From NCBI RefSeq assembly GCF_009690845.1, contig NZ_VWSJ01000006.1, positions 1 through 64,000 on the forward strand: DNA of 64,000 nucleotides, written 5' to 3'. The position numbers and the translations under genes were made by a program. Within the stretch, counting starts at the first letter, position 1. The number at the start of each line of letters is the position of its first letter. Positions 54,123-63,665 of this stretch are shown one piece after another. The stretch is from Campylobacter portucalensis (lineage in GTDB: Bacteria > Campylobacterota > Campylobacteria > Campylobacterales > Campylobacteraceae). The notes under the pieces were generated by a model. It ran no database searches. It was not told the origin of the DNA and saw nothing but the letters and a program-made list of their open reading frames with translations.

Positions 54123-57059
54123 ATGCAAGATAGAGTTTATGAATATTTTTTAAACAATCATAAAGATATTTTAATTTGTGAAAATACAAAAGAAGCTATG
54201 ATTTGTAGTGAGGTTGCTAAATTTATAGGGTATGAAACATTTGTTTTGCCTGATTTTAGAGCAGTTTATGGGGATGATTTAAGATCTTTTAATGATGAAA
54301 TTATGTCTTTAAGTTTTGAACTTAGTAAATTTTATAAAAGCAAAGCCTTAAAAAAATTAATAATCACCCCTTTTAAAACTATTTTAAATAAGCTTCCATC
54401 AAAAAAACATCTTCAAAATAAAAGTATAAATTTAGGCGATAAGATTAATATAAATGAGCTAAAAGATGAGTTGGTTAGATTTGGCTATGAGTTAGTTGAT
54501 ATTGTTGAAGCTAATGCAGAAGCAAGTATCAGGGGAGAAGTGATTGATATTTTTCCAGTTGGTGCTAGATATCCTTTTAGAGTGCTTTTGGATCTTGATG
54601 AGGTTGAGAGCATTAAAAAATTTGATGTTGATACGCAACTTAGTCAAAAAGATGAGTTGTTGAGTGTTGAAATAACACCTTTTATGGCTTTTTTGCAAAA
54701 AGACGAATACGATAAAACTCAAAATTTAGTAAATAATTTTAAATCAAATTCTCTAATCAACGATATAAAAACTCTTGGTTTTTGGGCGATTGATGATTTT
54801 ATTTATTATTTAGATAATTTTAGTGCTATTTTACTTCATGAAATTGATGATTTAATTTTAGATAAAAAGCTAGAAATCTTACCACAAGCTAAAAATTTTA
54901 AAGATTTAAATATTAGTTTTAGTGGAGAATTTTTAGAGTTTCATAAGGATAAAAAAATCACAATTTTAGCTAGAAATGAGGCTTTATTTGATAGTTTTGA
55001 TTTAAAAGAAGATGTAAATTTATCTCTCAAAATCAGCCCTTTGATTGTAAATTTAATAAGCAAAGACTCAGCCATAATCTCTTTAAATAAACCGATTTCA
55101 AAAAAACGATCAAAAAAAGCCAGTATTGTTATTGATGAGTTAAAAATTGGTGATTATGTTGTTCATAGTGATTATGGTGTTGGTAAATTTATAGGGCTTC
55201 AAAAAGCAAAAATTATGGGTGCTTTAAGGGAATTTGTAACTATTATTTATCAAAATGATGATAAAGTCTTGCTTCCTGTTGAAAATTTAAATATGATAGA
55301 TAGATATATTGCAAGTTTAGGAGTGCCTATACTTGATCGCTTAGGAAAGGCTAATTTTGCAAAACTTAAAGAAAAAGTAAGACAAAAACTTTTTGTTATA
55401 GCTTCAAAAATTATAGAATTAGCAGCCAAAAGAGAGTTGATAAAAGGTAAGATTATATCGCCAAATACCGATGAATACGCTAAATTTATAAGCAGTGCAG
55501 GTTTTTACTATACAAAAGATCAACAAATTGCTATTGATGAGATTTTAAATGATCTTAAAAGCGGTAAAGTTATGGATAGATTAATAAGTGGCGATGTTGG
55601 ATTTGGTAAAACAGAAGTTGCTATGAATGCTATATTTTTAGCGGTTAAAGCAGGTTATCAAGTATTATTTTTTGTGCCAACAACCCTTCTTAGCTCCCAG
55701 CACTATAAAACACTACAAGATAGATTTAAAGAATTTAATATACCTATTTTTCGATATGATAGATTTAGTAGTGCAGCAAATAAAAAAGCCTTAAAAGAAG
55801 CTCTTTTTCAGAAAACACCTTTAGTTTGTGTAGGTACTCACGCGCTTTTAGGGTTGGAGAGTCAAAATTTGGGTCTTATTATTATTGATGAGGAGCATAA
55901 ATTTGGAGTTAAGCAAAAAGAAAAATTAAAAGAGATTTCAAGTAATTCTCATATTCTAAGTATGAGTGCAACGCCCATTCCAAGAAGTTTAAATATGGCA
56001 CTTAGTTCAATAAAAAGCTACTCATCTATAAAAACACCGCCACTTGATAGACAAGATATTAGAACTATAGTTAAAGAAAATGATGATATTATCATAAAAG
56101 AAGCGATTTTAAGAGAGTTAAGAAGAGGAGGGCAAATTTTTTATGTGCATAATCACATAGCTAGCATAAATGGTATAAAAACTAAGCTTTTAGAAATTTT
56201 ACCAAATCTTAAAATTTTAACTCTTCATTCTAAAATTGAGCAAAAATTAGCAGAGGATGAGATTATAAAATTTTTAAACAAAGAGTATGATTTAATGCTT
56301 TGCACAAGTATAGTTGAAAGTGGTATTCATATGCCAAATGCAAACACAATAATAGTAAATGATGCAAATAAATTTGGTATTGCAGATCTCCATCAACTTC
56401 GCGGTCGTGTCGGTAGAAGTGATAAGCAAGGATACTGCTACTTTTTAATACAAGATAAAAATTTATTAAGCGAAGATGCTTTAAAAAGGTTAGTTGCTTT
56501 GGAGAGTAATTCGTTTTTAGGAAGTGGTGGAGTGTTAGCTTATCATGATTTAGAGATTAGAGGAGGCGGAAATTTAATAGGAGAGGCACAAAGTGGGCAT
56601 ATTGAAGGGATTGGATATTCGCTTTATTTAAGAATGCTTGAAGATGAGATAAATGCACTTTTAAATAAAAAATCAAAAGATTTGAATAAGATTGATTTAA
56701 AATTAAATATAACAGCATTTTTAAATAGTGATTACATAAAAGAAGATAGGCTTAGACTTGAGTTGTATCGTCGCTTAAGTAAAACAAAATATATTAGTGA
56801 AATTTATGAAATTAGATCAGAGATGGAGGATAGGTTTGGCAAGATTGATATTTATACTAAGCAGTTTTTGGAATTGATGATAATAAAAATTTTAGCCTTA
56901 AATCTTGATTTTAAAAGCATTTCTAATTATGAAAACAATATAACTTTAATAAAAAATGATAACTCAAAAATATCTCTAAAATCAAGAAGTAAAGATGATG
57001 ATGATATTTTAAATGAAATTTTAAGTTATCTAAGAACAAAGGCAAAAAATGGATTTTAA
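54123..57059 (+). CDS. mfd: transcription-repair coupling factor
   Basis: Removes RNA polymerase stalled at DNA lesions and recruits UvrA. RNA-polymerase-interacting domain (IGDYVVHSDYGVGKFIGL) near residue 345, then the translocase with Walker A GDVGFGKTE and DEEH (IIIDEEHKFGVKQ), SATPIPRSLN and HQLRGRVGRSDKQG. At 978 residues it is shorter than E. coli Mfd (1148). GGAG site before the ATG. Confidence 0.96.
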   Translation: MQDRVYEYFLNNHKDILICENTKEAMICSEVAKFIGYETFVLPDFRAVYGDDLRSFNDEIMSLSFELSKFYKSKALKKLIITPFKTILNKLPSKKHLQNKSINLGDKININELKDELVRFGYELVDIVEANAEASIRGEVIDIFPVGARYPFRVLLDLDEVESIKKFDVDTQLSQKDELLSVEITPFMAFLQKDEYDKTQNLVNNFKSNSLINDIKTLGFWAIDDFIYYLDNFSAILLHEIDDLILDKKLEILPQAKNFKDLNISFSGEFLEFHKDKKITILARNEALFDSFDLKEDVNLSLKISPLIVNLISKDSAIISLNKPISKKRSKKASIVIDELKIGDYVVHSDYGVGKFIGLQKAKIMGALREFVTIIYQNDDKVLLPVENLNMIDRYIASLGVPILDRLGKANFAKLKEKVRQKLFVIASKIIELAAKRELIKGKIISPNTDEYAKFISSAGFYYTKDQQIAIDEILNDLKSGKVMDRLISGDVGFGKTEVAMNAIFLAVKAGYQVLFFVPTTLLSSQHYKTLQDRFKEFNIPIFRYDRFSSAANKKALKEALFQKTPLVCVGTHALLGLESQNLGLIIIDEEHKFGVKQKEKLKEISSNSHILSMSATPIPRSLNMALSSIKSYSSIKTPPLDRQDIRTIVKENDDIIIKEAILRELRRGGQIFYVHNHIASINGIKTKLLEILPNLKILTLHSKIEQKLAEDEIIKFLNKEYDLMLCTSIVESGIHMPNANTIIVNDANKFGIADLHQLRGRVGRSDKQGYCYFLIQDKNLLSEDALKRLVALESNSFLGSGGVLAYHDLEIRGGGNLIGEAQSGHIEGIGYSLYLRMLEDEINALLNKKSKDLNKIDLKLNITAFLNSDYIKEDRLRLELYRRLSKTKYISEIYEIRSEMEDRFGKIDIYTKQFLELMIIKILALNLDFKSISNYENNITLIKNDNSKISLKSRSKDDDDILNEILSYLRTKAKNGF

Positions 57060-57810
57060 AACTACAAAAGCAGCCATTTATAGATCATATCTAGGCGGTT
57101 TAAGAGGTGTTGATGAGATTGATTTTGTGGATATCAACTCTCTTATTGGAATTGATTTTCAAAAAAACTCTCTTTTAGAAAATACAAAAAATTTCTTAGA
57201 AGATAAGCTTGCATTTCATACTTTATTATGGGGTGAGAGAGGTTGTGGTAAAAGCAGTCTTTGCAAGGCTGTTTTTTGTAAATTTTTTGATCAAAATTTA
57301 AGAGTTATAGAGTTTTTAAAAGATGATTTGATAAATTTAGTTCAAATTTTAGATGAAATTAGATATCAAAAATCTTATAAATTTATCATTTATCTTGATG
57401 ATTTGAGTTTTGAAAATGGCGATGATAGCTATAAATATTTAAAACCATTGATGGAGGGAAGTATTGAAAAAGTTCCAAGTAACGTGCTTTTATATGTTAC
57501 ATCAAATAGAAGGCATTTAGTAAAAGAAAATTTTAGCGATAATGAAAATATAGTTGTTAAAAATGGTGAAATTCATATGATGGATGGTGTTAATGAAAGA
57601 TTGTCTTTAAGCGATAGATTTGGACTTTGGCTTAGTTTTTATCAAGGCTCATTTAAAGAGTATTTAGATATAGTTGATGAGTATTTTAAAAATTTTAATT
57701 TAGATAGGGAAAAAATGCACGAAGAAGCTAAAAAATTTGCTATGTTAAGAACTAGTAGAAGCGGAAGGGTTGCTAGGCAATTTTATGAAATTTATAAGAG
57801 TGCTTTATGA
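57049..57810 (+). CDS. DUF815 family ATPase
   Basis: 253-residue AAA-like ATPase. Walker A GERGCGKSSL near 63-72, IYLDDLSFENGDD as Walker B, SNVLLYVTSNRRHL and ERLSLSDRFGLWLSFY. The cellular role is unknown in general. It overlaps mfd by 11 bases and the next gene by 4. Confidence 0.85.
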   Translation: MDFKTTKAAIYRSYLGGLRGVDEIDFVDINSLIGIDFQKNSLLENTKNFLEDKLAFHTLLWGERGCGKSSLCKAVFCKFFDQNLRVIEFLKDDLINLVQILDEIRYQKSYKFIIYLDDLSFENGDDSYKYLKPLMEGSIEKVPSNVLLYVTSNRRHLVKENFSDNENIVVKNGEIHMMDGVNERLSLSDRFGLWLSFYQGSFKEYLDIVDEYFKNFNLDREKMHEEAKKFAMLRTSRSGRVARQFYEIYKSAL

Positions 57811-58448
57811 ATTCAGCAGATATTTTTAATGCACTTTATAAAAATATAAAATTTGATGATTATTTTTTGCAAATCTTAGGTAAATTTGAGGCTTTGATTT
57901 TAGTTTTTTTATTAAAAGATAGAAGTTTAAGTCTATCAAAACAGGCTCTTTTAGACTTAAAGCCTTTTTTAAATTTAGAAGATTTTATAAATTTAAATCC
58001 TTTAAAATTATCTAAAATTTTAAAGTCAAAATCTATAAAAAAATCAGAAATTATAATTAATTTTTGTCAAAATTTGATTAGTGAATTTGGAGATTTTGAG
58101 TATTTTAAAAGTAATGCAGATAGAGATTGGTTGATCCAAAATAGGGGTGTTAGTTTGGTTAGTGTTGATGAAATTTTTTCTTTTGTTTTATGCAAAAAAA
58201 ATATGGCAGTTAGTTCATCTATGCTTAAGATATTAAAATGTTTAAATTTCGAATTTGATAGCTATTTTGAAGCAAAAGAGTGGATAGAATGCTTTAGATT
58301 TGATAAAAATTTTTACGATTTTAAAAGCGAAAATGAGTTTTTTTGTGCGTATCAAATTTTAGCTTATGAGTTTGCAAATTTGCATTTTAAGGGTCTAAAT
58401 TTAAGCTCAGAAGGAAGAGAAATTTTATCTAAAATTAAATTCATTTAA
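57807..58448 (+). CDS. HhH-GPD-like protein lacking the catalytic Asp
   Basis: 213 residues resembling endonuclease III or MagIII-type glycosylases: FCQNLISEFGDFEYFK, DRDWLIQNRGVSLVSVDEI (helix-hairpin-helix place), then FSFVLCKKNMAVSSSMLKI. In active glycosylases the last part reads like VVDxY with an essential Asp; here it is Ser. The hairpin GIG is also changed (GVS). It may bind DNA without cutting it, or be decaying; the relation is pattern-based. Confidence 0.6.
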   Translation: MNSADIFNALYKNIKFDDYFLQILGKFEALILVFLLKDRSLSLSKQALLDLKPFLNLEDFINLNPLKLSKILKSKSIKKSEIIINFCQNLISEFGDFEYFKSNADRDWLIQNRGVSLVSVDEIFSFVLCKKNMAVSSSMLKILKCLNFEFDSYFEAKEWIECFRFDKNFYDFKSENEFFCAYQILAYEFANLHFKGLNLSSEGREILSKIKFI

Positions 58449-58526
58449 ATTTCATTTTATAAATAATTTTTAAATTAAAAAGAATATTTAAAATTTTAAT
58501 TTATTGATAATTTATAGCTTTTAAAA

Positions 58527-58532
58527 TACAAT
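58527..58532 (+). promoter_or_regulatory. -10 box of sorA
   Basis: TACAAT 30 bases before the sorA ATG at 58562. No clear -35. Confidence 0.4.
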
Positions 58533-58561
58533 CATTTTAAAATTTTATGAAAGGTTTAAAA

Positions 58562-59806
58562 ATGATTAAAGATAAAAAATATTATCAAAAAAGAAGAAGT
58601 TTTTTAAAAAATACATCTCTTATGGCTTTTGCTTCAATAATAGGTACTAAGGTTCCTTTTGGCGATAATTTTCCAAATTTTTTAGTTCCAGCAGCAGCTG
58701 AAAAATTAGAAAATTTTCAATTAGAAGGAAAATCGGATCTTATTTTTCATAATGATAGACCAATAACAGGCGAAACGCCAGCACATTTGCTTGATGATGA
58801 TTTTACAAAACCTGAGTATGTTTTTGTAAGAAATAATGGACTTCCACCTGAAAAAAGCGTACTTGATCCAAAAAAATGGACTTTAGAAATTACAGGAGAG
58901 AGCTGTTTAAATCCAAAAATTTTTACTCTTGATGAGTTAAAAACCAAATTTAAACACTACACTTATGCATTAACTCTTGAATGTGGTGGCAATGGAAGAG
59001 GAGAAGTTGTGCCAGGTACTATGGGGACTCAGTGGGGCGTTGGTGCTGTTTATTGTGGTCGCTGGACTGGCGTTAGACTTGGCGATATCTTAAAAAGTTG
59101 CGGGATAAAAGATGATGCAATTTATGTTGGATATTATGGCGTTGATATACCTTTAAATGGTGATACATCGAAAAATCCAATAAGTCGCGGTGTTCCGATT
59201 TCTAAAGCGATGAGTGATGAGACTTTGGTAGCTTTTGCATACGAAGGAAAAGATATTCCTTTAATGAATGGCTATCCTCTTAGATTGGTTTGTGGTGGAT
59301 ATCCAGCATCTGCTTCTGGAAAATGGCTTAAAAAAATTAGCATTAGAAATAAAATTCACGATGGAGAAAAGATGATGGGTTCATATCAAGTACCTTGCCA
59401 TCCAGTAGCTCCAGGAAGCGATGCAAAAGGTGTTGATATGTGCATAATAGAATCAATGCCAATAAAATCTGTAATAACTTATCCACAAAACAAAATAAAA
59501 ATCTCTAAGAATGATAAACTAGAAATTCGTGGAAAAGCGTGGGCAGGTGAGCTAGAAGTAAGTAAAGTTGAGATAAGCATTGATTTTGGTGCTACTTGGA
59601 TAAAAGCAAAATTAGAAAAACCGCTAAATCGCCTTGCATGGCAAAAATTTGTCGGCGAGATAAAATTTAAAGAAGAGGGCTATTATGAAGTTTGGGCTAG
59701 AGCAACCGATAATAACGGCGTATCTCAACCGATGGTCTTAGGAGCGTGGAATCCAAAAGGATATTTAAATAACTCTTGTCATAGAGTTGCTGTTTTTGTT
59801 AGTTAG
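58562..59806 (+). CDS. sorA: Tat-exported sulfite dehydrogenase, molybdenum subunit
   Basis: Periplasmic molybdopterin enzyme oxidising sulfite to sulfate. Twin-arginine signal KRRSFLKNTSLMAFASIIG at residues 10-28. Sulfite oxidase Mo domain with the ligand Cys141 in LTLECGGNGRGE, then a C-terminal dimerisation domain (KLEIRGKAWAG...). The AAAGG site fits the ATG at 58562, not the ATG at 58547. Together with the next gene it matches Cj0005c/Cj0004c of C. jejuni. Confidence 0.92.
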   Translation: MIKDKKYYQKRRSFLKNTSLMAFASIIGTKVPFGDNFPNFLVPAAAEKLENFQLEGKSDLIFHNDRPITGETPAHLLDDDFTKPEYVFVRNNGLPPEKSVLDPKKWTLEITGESCLNPKIFTLDELKTKFKHYTYALTLECGGNGRGEVVPGTMGTQWGVGAVYCGRWTGVRLGDILKSCGIKDDAIYVGYYGVDIPLNGDTSKNPISRGVPISKAMSDETLVAFAYEGKDIPLMNGYPLRLVCGGYPASASGKWLKKISIRNKIHDGEKMMGSYQVPCHPVAPGSDAKGVDMCIIESMPIKSVITYPQNKIKISKNDKLEIRGKAWAGELEVSKVEISIDFGATWIKAKLEKPLNRLAWQKFVGEIKFKEEGYYEVWARATDNNGVSQPMVLGAWNPKGYLNNSCHRVAVFVS

Positions 59807-59850
59807 GCTCTAAATTTATAGTTAGCGAAATTTGTATAAACGGAGATTAT

Positions 59851-60168
59851 ATGAAAAAAATATTTTTTATGTTTGCTATTTTTAGTGTTATTTTTGCAAA
59901 CGAAATAGATTTAGAAAGCGGATTAAAGATTGATGATGGCTGGGATATAGTAGCAGCAAATTGTATAGCGTGCCATAGTGCAAATTTAATAACAAATCAA
60001 AAAGCAACAAAACAAGGATGGTTAGATATCATAAGATGGATGCAAAGAAGTGAAGGGCTTTGGGAGTTAGATCCAGAGATGGAAAATACAATAATAAGCT
60101 ATCTTGCTAAAAATTACGGTAATAAATTTGAAACCAGAAAACGCTTACCTCTTTTAATATCAGACTAG
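59851..60168 (+). CDS. sorB: sulfite dehydrogenase cytochrome c subunit
   Basis: 105-residue periplasmic monohaem cytochrome c. Signal peptide to about residue 16, haem motif C38-IA-C41-H42, and a later Met (WMQRS) as possible sixth ligand. It accepts electrons from SorA. 44 bases after sorA, followed by a 30-bp palindrome. Confidence 0.9.
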   Translation: MKKIFFMFAIFSVIFANEIDLESGLKIDDGWDIVAANCIACHSANLITNQKATKQGWLDIIRWMQRSEGLWELDPEMENTIISYLAKNYGNKFETRKRLPLLISD

Positions 60169-60171
60169 TTA

Positions 60172-60201
60172 TAAATTTAGAGATTTAAATCTCTAAATTT
60201 A
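60172..60201. terminator. bidirectional terminator between sorB and rclA
   Basis: A 30-base perfect palindrome TAAATTTAGAGAT-TTAA-ATCTCTAAATTTA, 3 bases past the sorB stop and before the convergent rclA stop. Confidence 0.65.
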
Positions 60202-60291
60202 TCTAAAACATAAAAATTTAAGCTTGCATTAAAGCCCTATAAAATAGTCGATAAAAATTTATTTACTCGATTATAATTTAAAATGGACACT

Positions 60292-61626
60292 TTATGCATT
60301 TGCAAATAAATCATTTAGTGCTTCACTTATGCTAGGATGTGTGAAAATTTGATTTTTAAAAATACTTATATCTGCATCTAGTTGCATAATAAGAGCTATT
60401 TCGTTTATAAGTTCATGGGCATCTATGCAATGAAAAGTAGCACCTAAGATTTTTTTGTTTTTTGTATCAACTATAGCTTTTAAAAATCCACTCTCTTTTC
60501 CTAAAATTTTTGCATTTGGAATGTTGGCAAGAGGGAGTTTTAAGATATTTATAGAGTCATTATCCAATACATCTTTTTCTTTTAAACCAATTTTTGCTAG
60601 AGGCGTATTTGTAAATAATACATTTGCATGAATTGGGCGATTATTTGTAGTTCTTTTTTTATCTCCAAAGAGATGTGAAAAAATTATTCTATAATCATCA
60701 AGAGATATATATGTGAAAAACTCACCGCCTTTTGCATCACCAACTGCGTAAATATTTGGATTTGTAGTCTGTAAAAATTCATTTACAACTATACTTTCAT
60801 CGCTATTTAGTTTTACATTTGCAGATTCTAAATTTAGTGATTTTGTATTTGCAACTCTTCCTGTTGCAAGCAAAAATGCATCTGCTTTTAAAGAGATTTC
60901 ACTATCTTTGCTTTTATAAATAATTGTGTCATTATTGATTGATAGAGGTTTTGCTTCAAGCAAAATTTCTATACCTTGAGCTTCTAATTCATTTTTTACG
61001 CTGTTTTTTACATCTTCATCCTCATTTGGAAGAAATTCATCTTTTCTTATTAATATACTAACTTTTGAGCCAAAATTTGCAAACATCGAGGCAAATTCAA
61101 GACCTATAAAACCGCTACCTATAACCACTAAATGATCAGGTAAATTTTCTATATCTAAAATCTCTTTGCTAGTATAAACTTGATTAGAATCTATCTTTAT
61201 AGATGGAATTTTATCATAAGAGCCAGTATTTATGATAAATTTATTGGCACTTATGGTTATATTTTTACCATTATCTTGTGCTATATTTATGTGATTTTCA
61301 TCTAAAAAATTTGCAACGCCATCTATAATATCTATATTTTTATTATCATTTAGCATTGCATAATTTTTTGCTCTTAAAGTAGTTATTAGCTCATTTTTTT
61401 GTTTCATAGCACTTTTAAAATACTCTTTTTTATCTTCATAAAATCTTGCTTCTTTTGATAAATTTAATAATTTTTTTGTAGGAATGCAGCCGATATTTAT
61501 GCAAGTTCCGCCATACATATTTTTAGATTTTTCAATCAAAGCAACCTTTTTTCCGATATTTGCCATTTTAATTGCTAAAGTTTTTCCAGCCTTTCCAAAA
61601 CCAATTATTGCAAAATCGTAGTTCAT
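60292..61626 (-). CDS. rclA: RclA-type pyridine nucleotide-disulfide oxidoreductase
   Basis: 444 residues. FAD fold IIGFGKAGKT at the start, redox pair Cys42/Cys47 in GGTCINIGCIPTK, second dinucleotide fold VVIGSGFIGLEFASMF, and a C-terminal QIFTHPSISEALNDLF. Long stretches agree with E. coli RclA, which protects against hypochlorous and hypothiocyanous acid. The ATG at 61626 has GGAG 6 bases upstream; a TTG at 61638 lacks it. A link to oxidant defence is inferred from the family. Confidence 0.88.
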   Translation of the reverse strand: MNYDFAIIGFGKAGKTLAIKMANIGKKVALIEKSKNMYGGTCINIGCIPTKKLLNLSKEARFYEDKKEYFKSAMKQKNELITTLRAKNYAMLNDNKNIDIIDGVANFLDENHINIAQDNGKNITISANKFIINTGSYDKIPSIKIDSNQVYTSKEILDIENLPDHLVVIGSGFIGLEFASMFANFGSKVSILIRKDEFLPNEDEDVKNSVKNELEAQGIEILLEAKPLSINNDTIIYKSKDSEISLKADAFLLATGRVANTKSLNLESANVKLNSDESIVVNEFLQTTNPNIYAVGDAKGGEFFTYISLDDYRIIFSHLFGDKKRTTNNRPIHANVLFTNTPLAKIGLKEKDVLDNDSINILKLPLANIPNAKILGKESGFLKAIVDTKNKKILGATFHCIDAHELINEIALIMQLDADISIFKNQIFTHPSISEALNDLFANA

Positions 61627-61728
61627 TTTTGTCTCCAATATTTAAAATGAGGTATTTTATATTTTTTCTAAAAATACACTATAAATAAATTAAAAATATT
61701 ATTTAAAACTATCTTTTAAATTTGCAAA

Positions 61729-62868
61729 TTAAATATCTAAATAGTTTATTTTTTCTATGATTTTATCATTTTTTACATAAACTCTAGGAATTCTTCTTTG
61801 CATCGAACAAAGCACTTCATAGCTTATGGTATTTGATCTTTTTGCCACTTCATCTGCTGTTAAATTTTCATCAAAAATAGTAGCAAATTCTCCTATCTTA
61901 ACATCCATATTAAGTGGTATTTTTACCATACATTGATCCATACAAATTCTACCTACAACAGGACATTTAACGCCTTTTATTAAAATTTCAGGTGAGTTTT
62001 GAATCCTTGCAAAACCATCTGCGTATCCGATATTTACAGTAGCAATTTTTTCTAAATTTTTAGTTTTGTAAGTTAGTGAGTAGCTTATAAATTTATCTTT
62101 TGGTAGAATTTTTATATTTATTATTTTTGCTTTTAGACTCATAACGGGCTTTAAATTTAGTTTATGGCGTGTATGGTTTGATGGATAATAGCCGTAATTT
62201 GCCAATCCAACCCTTACCATATTAAATTGAAAATTTTTAAAATTTATAGTAGCTGCTGAGTTTGATATATGTTTTAAATTTATAAAAAGTGAGTTTTGTT
62301 CTAATAAATTTATGATTTGAGTAAATTTTTCATTTTGCAAGTTCGTAAATTTATGATCGCTTGAATCTGAATTTGAAAAGTGGCTAAAAATACCCAAAAT
62401 CTCTAAATTTGAAAGCTTTGAAATCTCTAAAATTTCATCTTTTGTTTTTAAGATATCATCTAGTAAAAACCCAATTCTTGACATTCCTGTATCAATTGCA
62501 ATATGAATTTTTAAAATTTTTGAGTTTTTTTTTGCGATTTTATTTGCTACTTTTGCCATTTCTAAATTATAAATAGGAAGTTCTAAATTGTATTTTAAAC
62601 AAGCCTTTATATTTTCACAAAATCCAAGAAGCAAAATTGGAAGTTTTATTCCATTTTTTCTCAATTCAACACCTTCATTGAGTCTTGAAACTGCTAAATA
62701 ATCAGCCCCCAATTTTTCATAAAATTTAGAAATCATAACGCTTCCATGCCCATAAGCATCAGCTTTTACTACGCCACAAAATTTAACACCATCATTTAAT
62801 AAAGATTTAATGTTTTTAAAATTATGCTCAAAATTATCTAAATTTATTAAAGTATAAATATTTTCCAT
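61729..62868 (-). CDS. alr: alanine racemase
   Basis: PLP enzyme supplying D-alanine for peptidoglycan. PLP-binding Lys35 in VVKADAYGHG, RVGLANYGY, and CMDQCMV near 306. 379 residues. AAGGATAA site before the ATG. It follows the exonuclease gene by 8 bases. Confidence 0.95.
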   Translation of the reverse strand: MENIYTLINLDNFEHNFKNIKSLLNDGVKFCGVVKADAYGHGSVMISKFYEKLGADYLAVSRLNEGVELRKNGIKLPILLLGFCENIKACLKYNLELPIYNLEMAKVANKIAKKNSKILKIHIAIDTGMSRIGFLLDDILKTKDEILEISKLSNLEILGIFSHFSNSDSSDHKFTNLQNEKFTQIINLLEQNSLFINLKHISNSAATINFKNFQFNMVRVGLANYGYYPSNHTRHKLNLKPVMSLKAKIINIKILPKDKFISYSLTYKTKNLEKIATVNIGYADGFARIQNSPEILIKGVKCPVVGRICMDQCMVKIPLNMDVKIGEFATIFDENLTADEVAKRSNTISYEVLCSMQRRIPRVYVKNDKIIEKINYLDI

Positions 62869-62876
62869 TTTTATCC

Positions 62877-63665
62877 TTATAATGTCGATATTTTAAGATT
62901 TTTTGCAGTTTTTGAAAATTTTATTAAATTTTCAGTTGTTTTTATATTTGGAGGAATTTTGTTTAAACAGTATTTAAAAATTTCAAATGCACTTATGGCA
63001 TCACTTAAAGCTCTATGATGAGTATTTTGTATATAAAGTAACTCTTTTAAAAACTCAAGACCATATTTTTGTGATGGTATTGTTTTTCTAGCTAAATCAA
63101 TAGTGCAAATATGCCTATTTAAAAGCATCCCATAACCTAAATTTTCTAAACTTTTACTGATAAAATTGTAATCAAATTTAACATTATGTGCCACAAAAAC
63201 ACTACTTCCTAAAAAGATTTTAAATTTTTCTAATACATTCTTAAGCGTTGGTGCTTTTTCTAAATTTTCAATAGTTATGCCTGTTAATTCTTGAATACTT
63301 TGTGGGATTTCGTTTGCTTTTATAAAACTTTCGAATCTATCTAAAATGACTCCATTTTGGCACTTTATAGCTCCTATTTCTATAATTTGTCCGCTATTTA
63401 TACCGCCATTTGTTTCTATATCAACTACACAAAAAATCTCATTTTGAATTTTTGTATTGGCTGTTTTTAATGTAACTTTTCCATTTTTGAGTTTTAAAAT
63501 TTCAAGCCCAAGAGTTTTCCACATATCTAAATTTTTTGGTTCAAAAAGTTCAGTAATTTGTAAAATTTGATTTGAAATTTTTATAAAATCATAGTAATTT
63601 ATCGATTTATTTGCCAATAAATTTATTAAATAATCTAAATTTTTATCTTTTTGTTGCACTATCAA
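62877..63665 (-). CDS. DnaQ-type 3'-5' exonuclease
   Basis: 262 residues. About 80 N-terminal residues of unknown fold precede the DEDDh exonuclease: VVDIETNG, HNVKFDYNF and HRALSDAISAFEIF. Similar to the epsilon subunit of DNA polymerase III, and possibly the proofreading exonuclease of this organism. The TTG start overlaps the rpe stop (TTGA); a GTG two codons on is an alternative. Confidence 0.88.
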   Translation of the reverse strand: MIVQQKDKNLDYLINLLANKSINYYDFIKISNQILQITELFEPKNLDMWKTLGLEILKLKNGKVTLKTANTKIQNEIFCVVDIETNGGINSGQIIEIGAIKCQNGVILDRFESFIKANEIPQSIQELTGITIENLEKAPTLKNVLEKFKIFLGSSVFVAHNVKFDYNFISKSLENLGYGMLLNRHICTIDLARKTIPSQKYGLEFLKELLYIQNTHHRALSDAISAFEIFKYCLNKIPPNIKTTENLIKFSKTAKNLKISTL

